Below are positions 50,616 through 57,425 of a stretch of 64,000 nt of DNA, piece by piece. The notes under the pieces were generated by a model. That model was not told where the DNA came from. It ran no database searches and saw nothing but the letters and a program-made list of their open reading frames with translations. The DNA is from Caulobacter sp. Root655 (GTDB taxonomy: Bacteria > Pseudomonadota > Alphaproteobacteria > Caulobacterales > Caulobacteraceae): the NCBI RefSeq assembly GCF_001427665.1, contig NZ_LMHC01000023.1, forward strand, positions 109,012-173,011. The letters are read 5' to 3'. The position numbers and the translations under genes are program-made. How positions within the stretch are numbered: the first letter of the stretch is position 1; each line of letters opens with the position of its first letter.

Positions 50616-51809
50616 GTGCGTATCCTCGACATCCGCGAGAAGACCGTCTCAATCGCCTCGCCGATCGCCAATGCCTATATCGACTTCTCGAAGATGACTT
50701 GCTCGGTCGTCGCCGTCATCACCGATGTGGTGCGCGATGGCAAGCCGGTGATCGGCTACGGCTTCAATTCCAACGGCCGCTACGGCCAAGGCGCTCTGAT
50801 GCGCGACCGCTTCCTGCCGCGCCTGGCCGAGGCGGCGCCCGACAGCCTGATCGACCCGGAAACCGGCAATCTCGACCCCTTCGCCATCTGGAAGGCCCTG
50901 ATGGCCAACGAGAAGCCCGGCGGCCACGGCGAGCGCTCGGTGGCGGTCGGCACCCTGGACATGGCGGTCTGGGACGCGGTGGCCAAGATCGCCGAAAAGC
51001 CGCTCTATCGTCTGCTGGCCGACCGCTATCGTGGTGGCGTCGCCGACGACAAGGTCTGGGTCTACGCGGCCGGCGGCTACTACTATCCGGGCAAGGACGA
51101 CGCCCAATTGCAGGCCGAGATGCGCGGCTATCGCGACCGCGGCTACCAGGTGGTCAAGATGAAGATCGGCGGCGCGCCGCTGGACGTCGACCTGCGTCGC
51201 ATCGAGTCTGTGCTCGAGATCGTCGGCGACGGCCAGAACCTGGCGGTCGACGCCAACGGCCGCTTCGACCTGGAGACCGCCCTCGCCTACGCGCAGGCGC
51301 TCAAGCCCTACAACCTGTTCTGGTACGAGGAAGCCGGCGATCCGTTGGACTATCGCCTGCAGGCCGAGCTTTCCCGCCACTACGACCTGCCGATGGCCAC
51401 CGGCGAGAACCTGTTCTCGCACCAGGACGCCCGCAACCTGCTGCGCCACGGCGGCATGCGGCCCGACCGCGACTTCCTGCAGTTCGACTGCGCCCTGTCA
51501 TATGGCCTTGTCGAATACCTGCGCACGCTGGAGGTCCTGGAGCAGAACGGCTGGTCGTCGCGCCGGATCGTGCCGCACGGGGGGCATCAGATGTCGCTCA
51601 ACATCGCCGCCGGCCTGCACCTGGGCGGCAACGAGTCCTATCCCGACGTCTTCAAGCCATTTGGCGGTTTCGCCGACGGCATCGCGGTCGAGAACGGCCA
51701 TGTCGGCCTGCCCGACGCGCCCGGCGTCGGCTTCGAGGCCAAGTCGGAGCTCATCGCCCTGATGCGCACCCTTACCGAGGACGTCACCGCCGCCAGCCAC
51801 GCGGCCTGA
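50616..51809 (+). CDS. tarD: D(-)-tartrate dehydratase-like enolase-superfamily enzyme
   Basis: A 397-residue acid-sugar dehydratase of the mandelate-racemase subgroup, very like Bradyrhizobium TarD, which converts D-tartrate to oxaloacetate. Shared segments include NAYIDFSKMT, GYGFNSNGRYGQGALMRDRF, NEKPGGHGERSVAVGTLDMA, AAGGYYYPGK and PHGGHQMSLNIAAGL. Catalytic and metal residues are in place: K181/K183 (VVKMKIGG), D212 (VDANGRF), E238/E239 (YEEAGDP), E264 (ATGENLFSH) and H321/H324. The GTG at 50616 with GGAG upstream matches the family N-terminus; the frame open further upstream would include the promoter. First gene of a likely tarD-dctA-LamG operon. A related substrate such as another aldaric acid cannot be excluded. 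Confidence 0.88.
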   Translation: MRILDIREKTVSIASPIANAYIDFSKMTCSVVAVITDVVRDGKPVIGYGFNSNGRYGQGALMRDRFLPRLAEAAPDSLIDPETGNLDPFAIWKALMANEKPGGHGERSVAVGTLDMAVWDAVAKIAEKPLYRLLADRYRGGVADDKVWVYAAGGYYYPGKDDAQLQAEMRGYRDRGYQVVKMKIGGAPLDVDLRRIESVLEIVGDGQNLAVDANGRFDLETALAYAQALKPYNLFWYEEAGDPLDYRLQAELSRHYDLPMATGENLFSHQDARNLLRHGGMRPDRDFLQFDCALSYGLVEYLRTLEVLEQNGWSSRRIVPHGGHQMSLNIAAGLHLGGNESYPDVFKPFGGFADGIAVENGHVGLPDAPGVGFEAKSELIALMRTLTEDVTAASHAA

Positions 51810-51860
51810 ACCACACGACGACCCGGCGATCAAAGCCGGGCGCATTAGGGGGTAACGACC

Positions 51861-53138
51861 ATTTCGACGCTCAAGCGACTGCTGTCCCAGATCTACGTCC
51901 AGGTGCTGTTCGCCATCGTCATCGGGGCGCTGGTGGGCCTGTGGTTCCCCCAGGTCGGAACCGCGCTGAAACCGCTGGCCGACGGCTTCATCAAGCTGAT
52001 CAAGATGCTGCTGGCGCCGATCATCTTCGGCACCGTGGTGGTCGGCATCGCCAAGATGGGCGATCTCAAGGCGGTCGGTCGGATCGGCGTCAAGGCGCTG
52101 GTCTATTTCGAGGTGCTGTCGACCATCGCCCTGGTCGTCGGGCTGGTGGTGGTCAACGTCCTCAAGCCCGGCGCCGGCATGAACATCGACGCGTCGAACC
52201 TGGACGGCCAGGCCTTGGCCGGCTTCACGGCGGCGGCCAAGGAACAGGGCGTCGTGCCCTTCCTGCTCGACATCATTCCCACCACCCTGGTCGACGCCTT
52301 CGCCAAGGGGGCGATGCTGCAGGTCATCCTGCTGTCGGTGCTGATCGGGGTCGGGGTCGGCCAGATGGGTCCGCGCGCCAAGCCGCTGGTCGAGATGATC
52401 GACCTGTTTCTGGAGGCGATCTTCAAGGTGGTGGGCATGGTCATGCGCCTGGCCCCGCTGGGCGCCGGGGCCGGCATCGCCTTCACCATCGGCAAGTACG
52501 GGATCGACACCCTGTGGTCGCTGGCCCACCTGCTGATCGCCCTCTACGTCACCTCGCTGTTCTTCGTGCTGGTGGTGCTGGGCGGGGTGATGCGTTCGAC
52601 CGGCCTGCCGTTCTTCGCGTTCCTGGGCTTCATCCGCGAGGAGATCTTCGTGGTGCTGGGCACCTGCTCGACCGAGGCCGTGCTGCCCCGGTTGATGCAG
52701 AAACTGGAGGATCTGGGCTGCGCCAAGCCGGTGGTCGGGCTGGTGCTGCCGACCGGCTACACGTTCAACGCCGACGGCACCTGCATCTACCTGACCCTGG
52801 CGACGGTGTTCGTCGCCCAGGCGACCAACACCCATCTGGGCCTCGTCGACCAGCTGGTGATCCTGGCGGTGCTGCTGCTGACCTCCAAGGGGTCGGCGGG
52901 CGTGGCGGGCGCGGGCTTCGTGACCCTGGCGGCGACCCTGTCGACCCTGCACGCCGTGCCGGTCAGTGGCCTGGTCCTGCTGCTGGGCGTCGACCGCTTC
53001 CTCAACGAGGCCCGCGCCGTCACCAACCTGATCGGCAACAGCGTCGCCACCGTGGCCATCGCCAAGTGGGACGGGGCGCTGGACATGGACAAGGCCCGCG
53101 AAACCCTCGCGCGCCGCCCTCAAGCCGACGCGACTTGA
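51861..53138 (+). CDS. dctA: C4-dicarboxylate transporter, apparent ATT start
   Basis: DctA-type Na+ or H+/dicarboxylate symporter (DAACS family) of 425 residues, importing succinate, malate, tartrate-like acids. Signature segments are IKLIKMLLAPIIFGTVVVGI, VNVLKPGAGMN, LGTCSTEAVLPRLMQKLE (the serine-rich re-entrant loop region) and PTGYTFNADGTCIYLTLA. The family N-terminus (STLKRLLSQIYVQVLFAI) is encoded in frame from ATT at 51861, 8 bases after AGGGGG; no ATG, GTG or TTG exists between the in-frame stop at 51846 and GTG 51903, which would cut the first helix. Hence AUU, or less likely ACG, appears to be the start. It follows tarD by 51 bases. Confidence 0.85.
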   Translation: MSTLKRLLSQIYVQVLFAIVIGALVGLWFPQVGTALKPLADGFIKLIKMLLAPIIFGTVVVGIAKMGDLKAVGRIGVKALVYFEVLSTIALVVGLVVVNVLKPGAGMNIDASNLDGQALAGFTAAAKEQGVVPFLLDIIPTTLVDAFAKGAMLQVILLSVLIGVGVGQMGPRAKPLVEMIDLFLEAIFKVVGMVMRLAPLGAGAGIAFTIGKYGIDTLWSLAHLLIALYVTSLFFVLVVLGGVMRSTGLPFFAFLGFIREEIFVVLGTCSTEAVLPRLMQKLEDLGCAKPVVGLVLPTGYTFNADGTCIYLTLATVFVAQATNTHLGLVDQLVILAVLLLTSKGSAGVAGAGFVTLAATLSTLHAVPVSGLVLLLGVDRFLNEARAVTNLIGNSVATVAIAKWDGALDMDKARETLARRPQADAT

Positions 53139-53208
53139 TCTCGACATCACTTTGAATGACACCGGTTTCCATAACAGACTCGATACGAGCGAATTCAGGG
53201 AGGGCGCC

Positions 53209-56200
53209 ATGGCCCGCTTAACCAGACAGACCCTCAAGGCCGCGCTGCTGCTGTCGGCCGCGCTGATCGCCGCACCGGGCCTGGGCCACGCCGCCCCAGA
53301 ACAACAGGACGACGGCGGCCTGCTCTTCCACCTGACCGGCGACAAGGGGCTGACCGCCGACCTCGCCGCCGGCCAGGCCGCGCCCAACTTCGCCGACAAG
53401 GTCAAGATCCAGACTGACCCCGCCCACGGCCCCTATATCGAGGCCTCGGGCGACGAAGTGCTCAGTTGGATGGCCCCGGGCAACATCTACGCCCAGCGCG
53501 GCACGCTCAGTTTCTACTGGCGGGCCCGCGACCCGGTCGGCCCGACGCCCTTCCCGCTGTTCCGCGTCGGCTACGCCGACCACACCAGCTGGGACATGGC
53601 CTGGCTGCGCGTCGACTGGAACGGCAAGGGCTTCGACGCCTTCGTCACCGACAACAATCTCGCGCGCGTCCGCGTGAGCGTCGACGCCCCGGCGCCCCGG
53701 CCCGACCAATGGATCCTTGTGACCTTCACCTGGGACGAGACCAAGGGGATCGCCCTCTATGTCGACGGCAAACCGGTGGCCGCCAAGGCCCAGGTCGCCG
53801 CCCTCGACGCGGGCCTGGACCAGTTCGGTCCGCACAGCCGGGTGATCTCGCCCCACCAGGTGCAGAGCGCCTACCAGTTCGTCCGCGGCGGCGACGTCGA
53901 CGACATCCGCGTCTACGACCACGCGCTGGGCGACGCCGACATCGCGGGACTGGCGGCCGGCAAGGAACCGGCCGCCGCGCCGCCGACCACCGCCGACGCC
54001 AAGGCCTGGCTCCACCGCTACGGCTGGGACCACCCGGCCGATCCGCCGCCCTACCTGGCCGATGCCGCGACCCGGGTGCGCAAGGTCGAGTTCACCGACC
54101 AGTACGACCTGAAGGAACGGATGGACCTGGGCTCGGACGGCATCGCCGAGACCACCTGGCCCGGCGTCTACAACCGCTCCAAGCTGCCCGGCCGCTACGA
54201 CTATTTCGAGCTGCCCGACTGGAACGTCTATGTCGAGGGCGGCAAGGCCATCACCTTCACCCTGCCCGACGAGCCGTGGAACCGGCTGGAGTTCCAGGGC
54301 GCGGCCTATGGCGCGCTGACCGCGATCGACGCCGCCGGCAAGGAGACCCCGCTGGCCAGGCGGGCCCAGGGCCAGTTGCGCACCATCAACCAGTTCGCGC
54401 CCCTGAAGGGCGGCAAGCTGCGGTTCGACAACCTCGTCCAGGAAACCCCGATCCAGGAACTGGCCGCCTACGACGTCACGGCTGGCGCCGAGCCCGACGA
54501 GTTCACGCTGAGCTATGTCGTGCGGCCGGGCGCCGATCCCGCCGCCTATCCGACGCTGGACGACCTGACCACCTTCGTCAAAGGCCGGTTCGCGGCCGGC
54601 GAGCGGAACATGGTCGCCGCCCTGCCCGCCTCGGCCCCGGTCAAGGCCCGGGTCGAGGCCGCCGGCCCCAAGCTGCCGATCGTCCACGTGCTGATCCCCG
54701 CCGACTTCCGCCTGGGCCGGGCCGGCGGGCCGGTGGGCAAGTTCCAGTACGGCTGGCAGGGCATGGACGCCGGCCTCGACGGCGTGGCGATCGACATCCC
54801 GGCCCTGAACGTCAAGGCCACGCACGGCGGGCTGTTCCCGCTGAACATCAAGGTCAAGGACCCGCTGTGGCCGGGCCGCGACCTGATCGACGTCAACGTC
54901 TCGGTCAAGCCGGGCGAGGCCCGCACGGTGTTCCTCGACACCCGCGACCGCCTGCTGCCGCCGGACAGGAGCCTCTACCTGACCATCGCCGGGGCCGGCG
55001 GCGACTTCGACGCCAGACAGCTGGACGGCATGGCCGTGCGGCTGAAGTTCAAGCCCGCCCAGGACGCCAGGCCCGAGCACATCGCCGACCGCCTGGTCCA
55101 GGCACGCGACAACCTGGCCTTCCTGGTCGAGGAGCACGACGTCTCCAAGCGCCTGGCCCGTTACGCGCGGCTGGACCTGGAGTTGTCGGACCTGCTGCGG
55201 GTCGATCCGCAGAACCGGCACGGCCGCGAGATGTGGGCCGAGCTCAATCCCGAACAGCCGGGCGTTCCCGTCACCCTGCCCGTGGCCCCGGCCGGGGTTC
55301 CGAAATGGGCCTTCCTGCAGGTCGAGGACCTCAAGCGGGTCCGCCACTTCATCGAATGGTGGATCGACAACCGCCAGGTCCCCTACGGCGACTTCGGCGG
55401 CGGCATTTCCGACGACAACGACCTGACCCAGCAGTGGCCGCCCCTGGCCTTGATGGGCGACATTCCCGACAAGACCACCGCCTCGCTCAACGCCCTGGCC
55501 GACGCCGCCTACAAGAACGACATGCTTCCCCTGGGCCTGTCGAAGATCAAGACCGACGAGCTCCACTCCTACGAGGAGGGGATCAACCTCAAGGCCGAGG
55601 CGATGTACACCAGCTACGGCGACCCCAAGGTCGTCGAGCGGCTGATGGAGACGGCCCGAGCCTATCCGACCGTCATGGGCAAGGGCGAGGACGGCCACGT
55701 CCACGTGCTCAGCCGGTTCTTCTCGGCGACCGACGTGTCGCGGGACGGCCCGTGGGGCTGGTCGCACCCCTATTCCTACCTGATCCTGCATCCCGGGATC
55801 ATGCTGGCCGACTTCAACGGCGACCCGACCCTGCGCAAGCTGATCGTCGACCTGGCCGACGGCCACATGGCCCACGGCAAGCAGGATCCGGACGGGACCT
55901 GGCGCTATCCGGAGGACATCAACGCCGCCACCGGCCAGTCGCGCGGCGAACTGGCCGGCAAGGCGCGCGGCAACATCTCGGCCATCCAGCTGTTCTGGGC
56001 CGCCTGGCGCTGGACCGGCGACGAGAAGTACCTGCTGCCGCTGAAGGGCGAGATGGCGCACGGCAAGCTGCGCGGCATGGACGAGCTGAACAGCGACGTC
56101 GTCGACATGCTGGGCCAGCGCGCGACCTGGGGCGCGGAGTTCGAGCGCCGGGCCAAGGCCGGCGACAACGATCCCTTCACCCTCTACGAGGCCTGGCGGA

Positions 56201-56994
56201 CCAGCGGCGACACCCGCTTCCTGGAGAAGGTCTATGGCGACGAGATCACCACCGCCGAGCAGCGGATGTGGATGATGACCGACGCCCACTGGTGGTCGGA
56301 CCGGGTGGAGCTGTTCAGCGACATCCTGCAGCGCTCGCGCCTGGGCGGCATGGCCCTGCGACGGAACCAGATGTTCCCCGGTCACCTGGTCAGCTGGCGC
56401 TTCGACACGCCGACCGGGGCCGAGGACGTCGGCATCCTGGTCACGGGCGGCCCAAAGGGGTTCAGGGTCACCGGTTACAACCTGACCGGCCGGCCGATCC
56501 ACGCGGTGATGACCGGCTGGGACGTCGTCGCCGGCCAGTGGAAGATGGTCCGCGCCGTCGAGGGCGCCGCCGATCCGGGGACCCGCCTGGCCTTCGAGCG
56601 CACCACCGGCGTCGACGTGACCTTCGCGCCCGGCAAGACCACCACCTGGGACTTCGCGCTGGAAACCCCCGCCGCCCCGGCAGCCGGGCGCGCCGACCTG
56701 GGCGTCGGTCGTGACGACGTCAAGGCGACGCGCTCGGGCCTGACGGTGACCGTCCACAGCCTGGGCTCCAGGCCGGCCCCGGCCAGCATTGTGGTGCTGG
56801 AAGACGCCGCCGGTCACGAACTGGCCCGCGCCACGACGCCCGCCCTGCCCGCGCCGCTCGACCTGAAGCCCAAGACCGCCCAGGTGAGCTTGGCGTCGAA
56901 GGCCGGCTGGAAGACCGGCTATCGCGTGCGGATCGTCACCCCGACCGGCGCGCCGGAGATCACCCAGCTCAACAACATCGTCACCGCCCCCTGA
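53209..56994 (+). CDS. Large secreted LamG-domain protein, probable polysaccharide-active
   Basis: A 1,261-residue exported protein. Signal peptide RQTLKAALLLSAALIAAPGLGHA. Residues about 30-235 form a LamG/concanavalin-like domain (GTLSFYWRARDPVGPTPFPL, DQWILVTFTWDETKGIALYV, DVDDIRVYDHALGDADIAGL). Residues about 310-640 hold beta-rich segments. From about 690 to 1060 an (alpha/alpha)-toroid-like region is rich in Trp, His and Tyr (RHFIEWWIDNRQVPYGDFGG, SYEEGINLKAEAMYTSYGDP, WGWSHPYSYLILHPGIM). A C-terminal beta domain resembles CARDB. No assigned CAZy family was recognised. The ATG at 53209 has GGGAGGG upstream. It follows dctA by 70 bases, linking it to the LysR-controlled set. Confidence 0.75.
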   Translation: MARLTRQTLKAALLLSAALIAAPGLGHAAPEQQDDGGLLFHLTGDKGLTADLAAGQAAPNFADKVKIQTDPAHGPYIEASGDEVLSWMAPGNIYAQRGTLSFYWRARDPVGPTPFPLFRVGYADHTSWDMAWLRVDWNGKGFDAFVTDNNLARVRVSVDAPAPRPDQWILVTFTWDETKGIALYVDGKPVAAKAQVAALDAGLDQFGPHSRVISPHQVQSAYQFVRGGDVDDIRVYDHALGDADIAGLAAGKEPAAAPPTTADAKAWLHRYGWDHPADPPPYLADAATRVRKVEFTDQYDLKERMDLGSDGIAETTWPGVYNRSKLPGRYDYFELPDWNVYVEGGKAITFTLPDEPWNRLEFQGAAYGALTAIDAAGKETPLARRAQGQLRTINQFAPLKGGKLRFDNLVQETPIQELAAYDVTAGAEPDEFTLSYVVRPGADPAAYPTLDDLTTFVKGRFAAGERNMVAALPASAPVKARVEAAGPKLPIVHVLIPADFRLGRAGGPVGKFQYGWQGMDAGLDGVAIDIPALNVKATHGGLFPLNIKVKDPLWPGRDLIDVNVSVKPGEARTVFLDTRDRLLPPDRSLYLTIAGAGGDFDARQLDGMAVRLKFKPAQDARPEHIADRLVQARDNLAFLVEEHDVSKRLARYARLDLELSDLLRVDPQNRHGREMWAELNPEQPGVPVTLPVAPAGVPKWAFLQVEDLKRVRHFIEWWIDNRQVPYGDFGGGISDDNDLTQQWPPLALMGDIPDKTTASLNALADAAYKNDMLPLGLSKIKTDELHSYEEGINLKAEAMYTSYGDPKVVERLMETARAYPTVMGKGEDGHVHVLSRFFSATDVSRDGPWGWSHPYSYLILHPGIMLADFNGDPTLRKLIVDLADGHMAHGKQDPDGTWRYPEDINAATGQSRGELAGKARGNISAIQLFWAAWRWTGDEKYLLPLKGEMAHGKLRGMDELNSDVVDMLGQRATWGAEFERRAKAGDNDPFTLYEAWRTSGDTRFLEKVYGDEITTAEQRMWMMTDAHWWSDRVELFSDILQRSRLGGMALRRNQMFPGHLVSWRFDTPTGAEDVGILVTGGPKGFRVTGYNLTGRPIHAVMTGWDVVAGQWKMVRAVEGAADPGTRLAFERTTGVDVTFAPGKTTTWDFALETPAAPAAGRADLGVGRDDVKATRSGLTVTVHSLGSRPAPASIVVLEDAAGHELARATTPALPAPLDLKPKTAQVSLASKAGWKTGYRVRIVTPTGAPEITQLNNIVTAP

Positions 56995-57008
56995 CCAAAA
57001 ACCGGAGA

Positions 57009-57032
57009 CCCCGGAGCGGACGCGCTCCGGGG
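57009..57032 (+). repeat. 10-bp perfect stem-loop after the LamG gene
   Basis: CCCCGGAGCG (57009-57018), loop GACG, CGCTCCGGGG (57023-57032). No T-tract follows, so it may act as an mRNA 3' stabiliser or a Rho-dependent pause rather than a full terminator. Confidence 0.55.
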
Positions 57033-57045
57033 GCGTTACCTCGCC

Positions 57046-57249
57046 ATGGCCGAAACCCTCACCGTTCCCCGCGACCTCTTCCTGCGCCTGCGCGCCCGGT
57101 TGCCCGCCGTCACCCGCGAGCACCTGTTCGACTGCTACGCGATCAGCGAAACCACCTGGACCAAGCTGCGCGACGGCAAGCCCGTCAAGCGCTCCACCCT
57201 GGAGCGGATCCTGCGCCGCTACGAAGGGTTGATCGCCCGCGCCGCGTGA
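57046..57249 (+). CDS. Small helix-turn-helix-like protein
   Basis: A 67-residue protein. The middle section CYAISETTWTKLRDGKPVKR followed by STLERILRRYE resembles a short DNA-binding helix-turn-helix (serine/threonine cap, Trp, then Leu-Arg-x-Gly). It is preceded by the stem-loop at 57009 and its stop codon touches the LysR-type operator at 57249. It could be a partner or modulator of local regulation. No family is recognised and no clear ribosome site is seen (CGTTACCTCGCC). Confidence 0.55.
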   Translation: MAETLTVPRDLFLRLRARLPAVTREHLFDCYAISETTWTKLRDGKPVKRSTLERILRRYEGLIARAA

Positions 57250-57312
57250 TGCCGGACCGGCATCAACAGGTTCGAGAACGGCATTGGCGGCGCGCCGCCG
57301 CCGGCTCCTAGT
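57249..57312 (+). promoter_or_regulatory. LysR-type operator and promoter of the TonB receptor gene
   Basis: ATGC-CGGACCG-GCAT at 57249-57263, 20 bases, -35 TTGGCG (57284-57289) with GGCAT overlapping, 17-base spacer, -10 CCTAGT (57307-57312). Transcript start expected near 57319, giving a leader of about 105 bases. Confidence 0.7.
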
Positions 57313-57317
57313 CTCCC

Positions 57318-57425
57318 GGCGGGATGAGGTCCCGCCGCCGATCCGAACACCGGTCGGCGCCCGGCCCCTCCCGAGAACAAGACCGAGCATCGGTCAGAAA
57401 ATGTCCCGTCGGGAGGGAAATGGGT
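57318..57425 (+). promoter_or_regulatory. Structured mRNA leader that can hide the ribosome site
   Basis: Three features. A perfect hairpin GGCGGGA-TGAGG-TCCCGCC (57318-57336) stands at the predicted 5' end. CCCTCCCGA (57366-57374) is perfectly complementary to TCGGGAGGG (57409-57417), which contains the Shine-Dalgarno sequence of the receptor gene. Between them GACCGA-GCA-TCGGTC (57381-57395) forms another hairpin. Together these suggest post-transcriptional control. Confidence 0.5.

Noticed and set aside
53218..57390. Very long open frame of about 1,390 codons on the minus strand
   Set aside because: Antisense shadow of the LamG protein gene. The translation has no signal, fold or motif, and the plus strand has a signal peptide, ribosome site and domains.
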